51,441 nucleotides of DNA from Pirellulaceae bacterium (GTDB lineage Bacteria; Planctomycetota; Planctomycetia; Pirellulales; Pirellulaceae). The stretch is taken from the NCBI GenBank assembly GCA_030681235.1, contig JAUXWY010000427.1, positions 1 through 51,441 on the forward strand. Reading direction: 5' to 3'. Positions 17,092-25,088 of this stretch are shown here, one piece after another (within the stretch, counting starts at the first letter, position 1; each line of letters begins with the position of its first letter). Below the pieces are notes generated by a model. That model saw nothing but the letters and a program-made list of their open reading frames with translations, was not told the DNA's origin and made no database searches. A program made the position numbers and the translations under genes.

Positions 17092-18081
17092 TTAGAATCG
17101 TTGTCCTGGACGCAGGCCATAGCCGCGCAAAAATTCGCCGCTAGCCATGCCTCGCTTGCCGGCAGGCTGAACGCGAGTTAGTGCCAAGACTCCGGTTCCC
17201 GTTTGAACCCACAAATCGTGGCCTTCCGCGCGCAGGATTTCGCCGGGAACGGCGGTCTTGGAGGCCGTCGTTTCGAGTTGAGTTTTTTCTGTAGCGACAA
17301 TCTCCGTGGCCAGAACAATCAAGCGCAGGGGCTGTTCACCACCGGGCGGTTCACCACCGCGTCGCCACAACGTAAAACTCCCCGGCCAGGGTTGGAAAGC
17401 GCGAATCTGATTGCGAATTTGGTCCGCCGAATGCCGCCAATCGATTTGGCTTTGAGACTTCGCCAATCGCGGGGCCTTTGTCACGAGTGACGGATCTTGA
17501 ATGGCACCAAGAATCGATTGTCCGTCCCAGGTTTTCAACATGTGCAAGGAGTCACGTACCGCATCCACGCCCAGCACGGAAAGCCGTTGTTCCAATTCGC
17601 CCGCCGTTTCGTCCGGATCAACTGGAAGGCGTCGTTGCACTAGAATCGGACCGCCGTCCAATCGTGGGGTCATGTGAATCACCGAAACGCCGGAGTCGAG
17701 GTCCCCGTGAAAAACACACCATTGCACGGGAGCGGCACCGCGGTACTTGGGCAAGAGAGAACCGTGCAAGTTGATCCCGCCCCATCGCGCCGTCTCCAGC
17801 GCTGCCGGCGCCAAGATCTGTCCGTAATCGCACACGACCAACAGATCGGCCCCGACCGCGCCCAACGTTGCCACCGCATCCGGCGAATTGACATTCGGCG
17901 GGTCGAAGATTGGAATCGTTCGAGTTTGAGCCACGACACGCATGGGGCTGATCGGCGGCTCTTTCCCTTTCGCGGGAACCGGCGGCCGCGTCACCAACAA
18001 CGGGATATCGTGCTCGTCCGACAACAGGGCTTCAAACGTGGGGACTGCAAACGGGCCGGTGCCCATCATGATGATCTTCAT
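17092..18081 (-). CDS. fmt: Methionyl-tRNA formyltransferase
   Basis: Adds a formyl group from 10-formyltetrahydrofolate to initiator methionyl-tRNA in the cytoplasm. The 329-residue length is normal. The N-terminal Rossmann region starts MKIIMMGTGPFAVPTFEALL. The catalytic segment GINLHGSLLPKYRGAAPVQW contains Asn104 and His106, and HMTPRLDGGPIL supplies Asp142, matching the Asn-His-Asp triad of the family. The C-terminal tRNA-binding domain ends GEFLRGYGLRPGQRF. Peptide deformylase (def), often adjacent, is not in the window. A tiny upstream frame overlaps its ATG by two bases and may couple translation. Confidence 0.95.
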   Translation of the reverse strand: MKIIMMGTGPFAVPTFEALLSDEHDIPLLVTRPPVPAKGKEPPISPMRVVAQTRTIPIFDPPNVNSPDAVATLGAVGADLLVVCDYGQILAPAALETARWGGINLHGSLLPKYRGAAPVQWCVFHGDLDSGVSVIHMTPRLDGGPILVQRRLPVDPDETAGELEQRLSVLGVDAVRDSLHMLKTWDGQSILGAIQDPSLVTKAPRLAKSQSQIDWRHSADQIRNQIRAFQPWPGSFTLWRRGGEPPGGEQPLRLIVLATEIVATEKTQLETTASKTAVPGEILRAEGHDLWVQTGTGVLALTRVQPAGKRGMASGEFLRGYGLRPGQRF

Positions 18082-18182
18082 GGCTGCTCCTGCTGCTGAC
18101 GATATTCCGCAGCTAATTTCACATAGTGTTGGGCCGCGTGTTGAATTCGCGCCAGATCTTCCTTCGTCACCGCACGACGCAC
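18078..18182 (-). CDS. Possible short coupled ORF upstream of fmt
   Basis: A 34-codon frame starting GTG at 18182 (alternative GTG at 18170) ends in TGA overlapping the ATG of fmt as ATGA. The product reads KEDLARIQHAAQHYVKLAAE near its middle, an amphipathic helix-like sequence rich in Ala and Gln. There is no recognised family. It may be a coupling leader, the remnant of a larger gene, or chance. Confidence is low because only length and overlap support it. Confidence 0.3.
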   Translation of the reverse strand: MRRAVTKEDLARIQHAAQHYVKLAAEYRQQQEQP

Positions 18183-18230
18183 GACCGCCGGCGACCCTTA
18201 CGCCATGGGCTGCACGACATCTTCCTTTGT

Positions 18231-21200
18231 CTAGGCGATTTGTGCGGCTGGTCGGATCGTCTCCGGCGCCACGGCCTTCAAGGCCTTGCTCAATACTTCA
18301 ACGGTATGACGAATCTGGGACTCCGAATGGGCCGCCGTTATGAAGAATCGCACGCGAGCCCGAGCTTCCTCCACGGCAGGGTACAGAATCGGTTGAGCAT
18401 TGATCCCGGCATGGAACAAGTATTCGGAGATCCGGAGCGCCTTGACCGAGTCGCCGACGATCACGGGAATGATCGGCGAATTGCTGCTCATGCCCGTGTC
18501 GATTCCGGCCGCCTTGGCCAATCGCAGGAACAACTTCGAGTTCTCGATCAGCCGAGTCACTCGTTCGGGTTCTTTTTGCAATTGCTGCAAAGCTCCCAAG
18601 GCCGCACCCACATTGGCCGGTGGCATCCCGGCTGCAAAGACGTAGCCTGGCGTCGTGTAACGCAGGTATTGAACCAACGACTTGGCCGCGCCCACGAATC
18701 CACCACAACTGGCGAATGATTTGCTCATGGTGCCCATCCAACATTCGACATCGCTGCGTTTGACGTCAAACATTTCGGCCACCCCACGACCCGTCTTGCC
18801 AAGCGTGCCGAACGAGTGGGCCTCGTCGACGTACATCCAACAGCGATGTCTTTTCTTCACTTCGACGAATTTGGTTAGATTCGGATAATCGCCGTCCATC
18901 GAATACAAGCCTTCGATCACGATGATCACGCGGCGGTAATCGGTGCGAATCTCTCCCAAGATCTCGTCCAACTGTTGCCAGTTGTTGTGGTCAAACGCCC
19001 GCCGCCGCGCACCGGAAAGCTCCGCGCCTTGGATCAAACTGTTGTGTGCCAACGCATCGTGCAAGACCAAGTCACCGGCCGAAACCAGATGCCCAAGGAC
19101 GGTTTCGTTGGTCGCGTGTCCACCGGGGAATGTAATGACATCTTCGACACCAAAGAAGTTGGCAATTTCGGCTTCCAATTCTTTGTGAATCGTCTTTTCA
19201 CCACTGACCAAGCGGCTGGCGGAAACGCTTGTCCCGAACCGATCGATCGCCTGTTTGGCCGCGGCGCTGACAGCCGGATGGCCGGATAAACCCAAGTAGT
19301 TGTAGCTGGCGAAACTGATCAGTTCGCGTCCATCGATCCGAGTCGTATCGGAGATCACGCCGTCGTGGACACTGAAGAACGGATTGCGAGCGCCCGTCGA
19401 CAAAATCAGGTTGCGAGTCCGCTCGAACCGCAGGTACTCGGGCATCTCTTCGACTTTGTAAAACGACGATGGCAGTTCTTCACTGGAGTGAAATTTGCGA
19501 ATCTTCGCCGTCGTTTCGGCAGCAGTAGCGACATGCTGGATGGGATGCGTGCCGATATGCGTTGTGATCGCCAGTGCAATCTCACGGATCGTCTCAATCT
19601 CTTGCAGAATTTCGTTGGGAAAGTTGCCGCCATAGATTTCTTCCAATTGGCTGGCAATGCTCATTCGTTCTAAGGAGTCCAAGCCCAGGTCGACCACGAT
19701 GTTGGTGTCCAAAGTCAAGGCCTTCGCCCGTTCTTTTGCCACGCCTTTGACGGCTTGCATGACCATTTCGACGACATCGATATTCACGTCGGCCGCGTCC
19801 GCTAGTGACGCGCCAGACGTAGAGTTCGTCGCGTCCGTCCCTTCATCGGTCGTGTCGGCAGTTTGCCAGGCACTCCATTGGGCAACGATCAGCAGCCGAC
19901 CCTCTTCAAAGTACTTGCGACAGGCGGTTCGTTGGATCTTGCCCGATGAGGTCTTGGGAATCGAGCTGGAACGAACCAGGATCACTACATCCGGCGGCAA
20001 TTCGTGTTCGGCGGTCACGGCCGATCGCACAGATTGAATCACGGCGTTCCAATCGACATCGTGCTGCCGTTCGACTTCACAGACCACCGCCAACAATTCT
20101 TTATCATCGCGTTCGAAGGCAAAGGCTGCCGCTCCCGCCGGTCGCAAGTGTTTGCTGCAACGCTCGACGGTCGTTTCAATGTCTTGAGGATAACGATTGA
20201 CGCCGTGGACAATGATCATGTCCTTCAAGCGTCCACTGACGAACAGTTCGCCACCGTAGAAGAACCCCAAGTCCCCAGTGCGCAAGAACCGAGTCTGGTT
20301 CGGGTCATCTACCAAGGTGGCATGGAAAACTTCGGCGGTCTCTTGCGGCTTCTTCCAATAGCCCTGCCCAACGCTGGGGCTGCTGATCCAAATTTCCCCG
20401 ATTTGATCGGGTCGCGCTAAAGTACAAGTTTCATGTTCGACAATGATCACCTCTTCGTCGCCGACGGTACGGCCGCAACCCACCAACCGCCGCGTCGGCA
20501 CGTTTTCTCCAGGTTTTGGTTCACGGACCTGGTACTTCTCCAAGTCCGTCGCGACGAATTCAACCGTCGTGGGCTCTTTATGAGGATCCGCACCCGTTAC
20601 CAACAAAGTTGTCTCCGCCATCCCATAACACGGAAAATGGGCCTTGTGACTAAAGCCATAGGGAGCAAATTTCTTCGAAAAGCGTTCCATGACATCGGCC
20701 CGCACAGGTTCCGCACCGTTAAACGCCAACTTCAAGCACGAGAGATCCAGCCCCTCGCACATCTCGTCCGTGATCCGCTCCACACACAGCGAGTACGCAA
20801 AGTTCGGACCACCCGTAATTCGAGCGCGAAAGTTCGACACCGCTCGCAACCATCGAATCGGTCGGGTCAACATCGCCACGGGGCTCATCAACGTTACCGA
20901 GCATCCCATGAACAGGGGGTTGATAATGCCACCAATCAAACCCATGTCGTGATACAACGGCAACCAACTGATCGCGTGATCGTCCGTCGAAACCTGGAAG
21001 GCCTCCGAAATCATCTTGCAATTGGACATCACGTTGAACTGCGTCAACACCACGCCCTTGGGTGTTCCCGTCGAACCTGAGGTGTATTGGATGAGCGCCA
21101 TGTCGTCGGATGTCAAACGCGGATGGACCCAGTCACTGGCCAACTCGCTCGGTACCCCATCGGTCGCCAACCAACTGGCGCGTTGCAGGCTCGGCGAATC

Positions 21201-21620
21201 GGACAGCGTCGCGCGGTCGATACGCTCCAACACGTCGTTCGTCGTCAAAGCCACCGCCGCCTGAGCGTCCCGCGAAATGGCGTCGATCCGCCCCATGTTG
21301 CGATTGCGGCGCGGCGGGAAAGCTGGCACCGGTACCACACCCGCGTAATGGCAGCCCATGAACCCTTCCACGAAGTCGAGTCCCGATTGGTACAGGAGCA
21401 GGGCCCGCTGCCCACGCATGTTCATCGACGTCAACTTGGCGGCGACCGCCCGAGCACGTTCATCCAACCGAGCAAAGGTCAGGCTAACCTCTTTTTGCTC
21501 GCCATCCTGCAAGAATCGCAGGGCCAAGTCGTTCGCTTTCGCATCTTTCCAATATCGCAGCCGATCGACAAAGTTCGTCTCTGGCGGAGAAAACGGACGC
21601 AGAAGTTCGGCAAGATTCAC
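18231..21620 (-). CDS. FAAL / acyl carrier protein / alpha-oxoamine synthase fusion
   Basis: Multidomain enzyme of 1129 residues. Residues 1-590 are a fatty acyl-AMP ligase: YTSGSTGTPKG for ATP binding, WLPLYHDMGLIGG, GYWKKPQET, and the late catalytic Lys561 in SGKIQRT. Residues about 610-690 are an acyl carrier domain with VVDLGLDSLERMS, where Ser649 is the phosphopantetheine site. Residues about 720-1115 are a PLP-dependent alpha-oxoamine synthase related to KBL, BioF and serine palmitoyltransferase: SYNYLGLSGHP, DEAHSFGTLGKTGRG, and the PLP lysine near 967 in GTMSKSFA. The predicted path is fatty acid to acyl-AMP to acyl-ACP to decarboxylative condensation with an amino acid, giving a long-chain amino ketone. 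The amino acid is unknown; a sphingoid-base or related lipid precursor is inferred. Confidence 0.9.
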   Translation of the reverse strand: MNLAELLRPFSPPETNFVDRLRYWKDAKANDLALRFLQDGEQKEVSLTFARLDERARAVAAKLTSMNMRGQRALLLYQSGLDFVEGFMGCHYAGVVPVPAFPPRRNRNMGRIDAISRDAQAAVALTTNDVLERIDRATLSDSPSLQRASWLATDGVPSELASDWVHPRLTSDDMALIQYTSGSTGTPKGVVLTQFNVMSNCKMISEAFQVSTDDHAISWLPLYHDMGLIGGIINPLFMGCSVTLMSPVAMLTRPIRWLRAVSNFRARITGGPNFAYSLCVERITDEMCEGLDLSCLKLAFNGAEPVRADVMERFSKKFAPYGFSHKAHFPCYGMAETTLLVTGADPHKEPTTVEFVATDLEKYQVREPKPGENVPTRRLVGCGRTVGDEEVIIVEHETCTLARPDQIGEIWISSPSVGQGYWKKPQETAEVFHATLVDDPNQTRFLRTGDLGFFYGGELFVSGRLKDMIIVHGVNRYPQDIETTVERCSKHLRPAGAAAFAFERDDKELLAVVCEVERQHDVDWNAVIQSVRSAVTAEHELPPDVVILVRSSSIPKTSSGKIQRTACRKYFEEGRLLIVAQWSAWQTADTTDEGTDATNSTSGASLADAADVNIDVVEMVMQAVKGVAKERAKALTLDTNIVVDLGLDSLERMSIASQLEEIYGGNFPNEILQEIETIREIALAITTHIGTHPIQHVATAAETTAKIRKFHSSEELPSSFYKVEEMPEYLRFERTRNLILSTGARNPFFSVHDGVISDTTRIDGRELISFASYNYLGLSGHPAVSAAAKQAIDRFGTSVSASRLVSGEKTIHKELEAEIANFFGVEDVITFPGGHATNETVLGHLVSAGDLVLHDALAHNSLIQGAELSGARRRAFDHNNWQQLDEILGEIRTDYRRVIIVIEGLYSMDGDYPNLTKFVEVKKRHRCWMYVDEAHSFGTLGKTGRGVAEMFDVKRSDVECWMGTMSKSFASCGGFVGAAKSLVQYLRYTTPGYVFAAGMPPANVGAALGALQQLQKEPERVTRLIENSKLFLRLAKAAGIDTGMSSNSPIIPVIVGDSVKALRISEYLFHAGINAQPILYPAVEEARARVRFFITAAHSESQIRHTVEVLSKALKAVAPETIRPAAQIA

Positions 21621-21762
21621 TGTTCTAGTACCCTTTTATGAGCAGCCCAATTCGGTCCAATCCAAATATCGACTCCCGCCCATCCCCTGAACCAGCCTCA
21701 AAACGCAGTTTTTAATCCTCCGCGCCCAAAAGCCGGAAAATCGAGCTGCCACGCTACGCCAA

Positions 21763-22536
21763 TCACCGGCGAAATGTCCCACCGCATACCGAAATGTCCT
21801 GCAGAATCACATGAACTTGTGAAATCTGAGGGTAATGGGAGAAATGGGCGATCTCGACCTGGATTCCCGGCTCCTCGCTCCACATCCTTGAAAAGAAAGC
21901 ATCTACCCAGCCAAGGTCCGAGATTTTACCGATTTTAACTGGGTTCTCCAATGGGCTCACCGCCTTCAGTAGCACGAGCTGCTTGGCGCGAACCTGCGTC
22001 GCCAACCACATGGCCAGACTATCCGATGTGACATCCCAGCTTTCTGGAAACCGGCGGTCCGCAGCGGCGGCGGCAGCGAGGTCGACGACCAGCGGACGTT
22101 CGACTCCAAAACGAGCCGCCGTGCCCGTCCAAGCCGCCATCTCCGACCGAGTCATCGGGTCGACCGAGTCCGGTCCCTCGGGCGAGACCTTCCCGCCACC
22201 GATCGCCCCAGCCGCTGGAAATTCCAGCAATGGCCATTCCATCAGCCGCGCGACCATCCGAGCCGTGACTTGCATGCCCGCCAAGGCCAATCGATGACTA
22301 TCTCGGGGGGATAACGAATGAACCCGATCCCAAGCGCGGACGGCATCGACCACGGTTCCGCCACCAACCACGACCAACCACTGTACCGGTCCTGATTCGA
22401 CATGGAGGTCGCGCAAGTGCTGCCACCATCGACCGACTTGGTTCGGCAAATCCGGGGACTGCAGCAAACTGCCCCCCAATTTCAGAACATGGGTTGATCG
22501 GGACTGGCCGGGATCATCAACTTGGAGTTGGGCCAT
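21763..22536 (-). CDS. Amino acid kinase family protein, MfnE-like
   Basis: Small kinase of about 257 residues in the aspartate/glutamate/uridylate kinase superfamily. VLKLGGSLL near residue 18 is the phosphate-binding strand, WLVVVGGGTVVDAVR the glycine-rich loop, and TSDSLAMWLATQV followed by LVLLKAVSPL the nucleotide-binding end. The pattern resembles the MfnE-type kinases and their relatives in tetrahydromethanopterin-linked C1 gene sets, which some planctomycetes carry. No other C1 gene is visible here, so that role is only a suggestion. The start at MAQLQVDD is preferred; an ATG 11 codons upstream is possible. Confidence 0.72.
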   Translation of the reverse strand: MAQLQVDDPGQSRSTHVLKLGGSLLQSPDLPNQVGRWWQHLRDLHVESGPVQWLVVVGGGTVVDAVRAWDRVHSLSPRDSHRLALAGMQVTARMVARLMEWPLLEFPAAGAIGGGKVSPEGPDSVDPMTRSEMAAWTGTAARFGVERPLVVDLAAAAAADRRFPESWDVTSDSLAMWLATQVRAKQLVLLKAVSPLENPVKIGKISDLGWVDAFFSRMWSEEPGIQVEIAHFSHYPQISQVHVILQDISVCGGTFRR

Positions 22537-22744
22537 GTTGGTACTAACGAAGGACGGCACCGAACGCACCGAACGTTATCGCCAGAAAGAACCAAACAAT
22601 TAGTTTTGAGCGAATCGCCATTAAAAGTAACTTGCGAGTCCAGATCGTTCAATAGGACTCGACGCCTCGTTCACGACAAAAAACGCCAAACTCGAACCGG
22701 GACATGGCACTGCAAAATCAAGACGCGTTTTTGGAAAAAAGTCC

Positions 22745-23386
22745 TTAGGCCACGGGCTTCCAAACCTCCCACCATTTTCGCTTTGAGTTATTGCCAGAAG
22801 TTTTCTTTTGATAGGGTCGACCCGAGGCCGTGATCGAACCTTCCAGTTTGGCATGATTGAACAGGGCACCGTTGATGTTTGCCGAGTTCATATCGCAGTA
22901 ACGCAAATCAGCGAAACTTAGATCTGCTTTTGAGAAATTGACGCTGAACAGGTTCGCTCGCTGGAACGTGGCATGACGCATTTCACAATGAAACTCGGCC
23001 ATCGCACAATCGGTATGATTCAAGTTGGCTCGTTCGAATTGAGCACCGTTGGCTTTGCAATGTCGCAACTCGGCGCCTTCCAAGCAGGCGTCCGTGAAAT
23101 TCGCCCCTTCCAAATGACAGTCGTTCAACAGAGCTTTGGTGAAATCGGCCTCTTGGCACTCGGTGCCCAGCAGCGCCGCGCTGGTCAAGTTTGCTCCACG
23201 AAAACAACTGTACTTGCAATCCGCCGAAGATAGATTGCAGTTCCGCATGCTGACGCCGGAAAAATCCAAGCCGCTCAAATCGGCGCCATGCAAATCGATG
23301 TTGTCCAAAACCAAGTCGCGATGAAATTGAGCATCCGGATCCTGATACAGGACCTTGCCGGTTTCTTTATGCTTGATCGTTATCAT
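22745..23386 (-). CDS. Pentapeptide-repeat protein
   Basis: Protein of 213 residues. About residues 28-190 are a near-continuous run of A(D/N)Lxx-type repeats, for example LHGADLSGLDFSG, LEGANFTDACLEGAE and FSKADLSFADLRYC. These fold as a right-handed quadrilateral beta-helix. The first 25 residues (MITIKHKETGKVLYQDPDA) and the basic C-terminal tail lie outside the helix. Cysteines occur at many turn positions. The start has an AGGAG site seven bases upstream. There is no signal peptide, so it is probably cytoplasmic. Functions in this family vary, including DNA mimicry and scaffolding; none can be assigned here. Confidence 0.88.
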   Translation of the reverse strand: MITIKHKETGKVLYQDPDAQFHRDLVLDNIDLHGADLSGLDFSGVSMRNCNLSSADCKYSCFRGANLTSAALLGTECQEADFTKALLNDCHLEGANFTDACLEGAELRHCKANGAQFERANLNHTDCAMAEFHCEMRHATFQRANLFSVNFSKADLSFADLRYCDMNSANINGALFNHAKLEGSITASGRPYQKKTSGNNSKRKWWEVWKPVA

Positions 23387-23948
23387 CGCTCACTCCTGTC
23401 AAGGTCTCCCTTGGCAACTCTGTCTTCACCTTAAAGACTCACACATCTCTCCTGGCAATTCCATGGATGTTGAGGAAGCAACAAAATCGGCGCTACCCAC
23501 GCTACCTCCACCAACTAACATCGTGCTTCCGTACACGCGGTCTTTGCAAAACTCCGACCCATTGTAACCAAAACTTGTTACAAAATTAATGGAAAATGCC
23601 AGCGTTCTCCACATTTCTATCGTTCTGTTCGGCTCGTAAGTTCCGACATATCGTCACTTCGCGATTCTACAACGCTTTGGGGATGGGTGTTTTCGACTTG
23701 GTCGGACGATATCCATGGACCGGCCGACCGCGGTGGGACGTCGATCTGGCTGAACCTAAAACCACCATCCATTCGCCAAGGTTCGAAAATTCTTGGGGGA
23801 ATTGACGATCGCGGCAACGATCACGGGCCGCCGCCATGTACCGCCCGATTTCGCGCGTTACAATTGCCGGGCTTTTTGCAGCGGTTGACCGATTCCGTAG
23901 TGGCATTGGTTCCCGTGGTTTCATGTCCGAAATTTGGGATCTCGCAGT
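23387..23948. other. Long intergenic gap between divergent genes
   Basis: About 560 bp separates the leftward pentapeptide gene from the rightward TAXI gene. Open frames on both strands here are short, overlap one another and show no family signature. I see no tRNA cloverleaf or clear terminator. Promoters for both flanking genes must lie here but are not distinct enough to place. Confidence 0.5.
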
Positions 23949-24986
23949 ATGACAACGTTGAAGGTCGTTCGGTTCAGTTTCGCGGGCAGTTTGGCAATTT
24001 CGGCCGCCAGTTTGTTGGCGTGCGCCTCCCTGTGGGTCGTCGGCTGTGGTGGAACGGGTGGCGACGGCTCGACATCAACCGGCAAACGAATGTTTATCAG
24101 CGTGGGAACCGCTCCGGCCGGAGCGGCATTCAACCCGGTCGGCAGCGCGATCTGTGAAGTGATCAACGAAAATCGTGGCGACTTGAACTGGACGGCCAAC
24201 GCCGAAGCCACGGGCGGTTCGATGGAAAACATCCGCTTGCTCAGTCAAAAGAAACTTCAATTTGCGATGTCAAACGCTTCGATCACATACTTTGCGGTGC
24301 GCGGGACGGAAGGTTGGGAACAAAAGCACGAAGTTCAATCGGTCATGTCGCTGTTCCCCAATATCGCCATGTTCGTCACGGTCGCAAATTCGGATGTCCA
24401 GAAGATTGCGGACCTGAAAGGCAAGCGAGTCTACATCGGTCCTGAAGGGGCGGGCTTCGAGTACTTTATCAACCCGATTCTCAACGCGCACGGACTGAAG
24501 CTCAGTGATTTGGAAGTTCGTTACGGCACACAACTGGAGGCCGCGGAAATGTTGAGCGATGGAACAATCGCTGCCGCGGTGTTGGGCGGGGGAAATCCAG
24601 TTGCGGCAATCACGCAGTTGGCCCAAGGCAATGCCATTCGCTTCTTGCCATTTGAGGACGAGGCCAAACAAAAGCTGTTGGAACAGTATCCGTTTTACTC
24701 CGCAGCGACCGTTCCGGCTGGGACATATAGAGGCCTTGATACCGAGTTCGCGGGGCTCAGCGTCGGTTGGGCTCACTTGATTGTCCATCAATCGCAGGAC
24801 GAAGAAACGGTCTACCAGTTCACCAAGTTGTTGTGGGAGAACCGTGAAAAGATCGCGACTCGCAATCGCGCCGCCGCCGCCATCAAGCCAGAAACCGCGG
24901 CGCGAAACACTGGGGTTCCCTATCATCCGGGCGCCGAAAAGTACTTTCGAGAAATCGGGATTTGGCCAGAAGCGGCGACGAAATAG
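23949..24986 (+). CDS. TAXI-family TRAP transporter substrate-binding lipoprotein
   Basis: Periplasmic binding component of a TRAP uptake system, about 345 residues. The ATG at 23949 (MTTLKVVRFSF) is preferred over an in-frame TTG five codons upstream. A hydrophobic signal ends in VVGC, with Cys33 a likely lipid anchor. The TAXI domain starts FISVGTAPAGAAFNPVGSAICEVIN and continues with SMENIRLLSQKKLQFAMSN and LKGKRVYIGPEGAGFEY. TAXI proteins bind small carboxylates such as glutamate or 2-oxoglutarate in studied cases; the ligand here is unknown. The fused permease follows after about 100 bp and completes the transporter. Confidence 0.9.
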   Translation: MTTLKVVRFSFAGSLAISAASLLACASLWVVGCGGTGGDGSTSTGKRMFISVGTAPAGAAFNPVGSAICEVINENRGDLNWTANAEATGGSMENIRLLSQKKLQFAMSNASITYFAVRGTEGWEQKHEVQSVMSLFPNIAMFVTVANSDVQKIADLKGKRVYIGPEGAGFEYFINPILNAHGLKLSDLEVRYGTQLEAAEMLSDGTIAAAVLGGGNPVAAITQLAQGNAIRFLPFEDEAKQKLLEQYPFYSAATVPAGTYRGLDTEFAGLSVGWAHLIVHQSQDEETVYQFTKLLWENREKIATRNRAAAAIKPETAARNTGVPYHPGAEKYFREIGIWPEAATK

Positions 24987-25088
24987 TACCGTTCCGTGGC
25001 ATTGTGCCCAAGCGGATGTTGGCCCCGGATTTACTGAACGCGAGCTCCGCGTTTCTTCACTGATTCTTGAACGAGAAAGCAGATAAAC

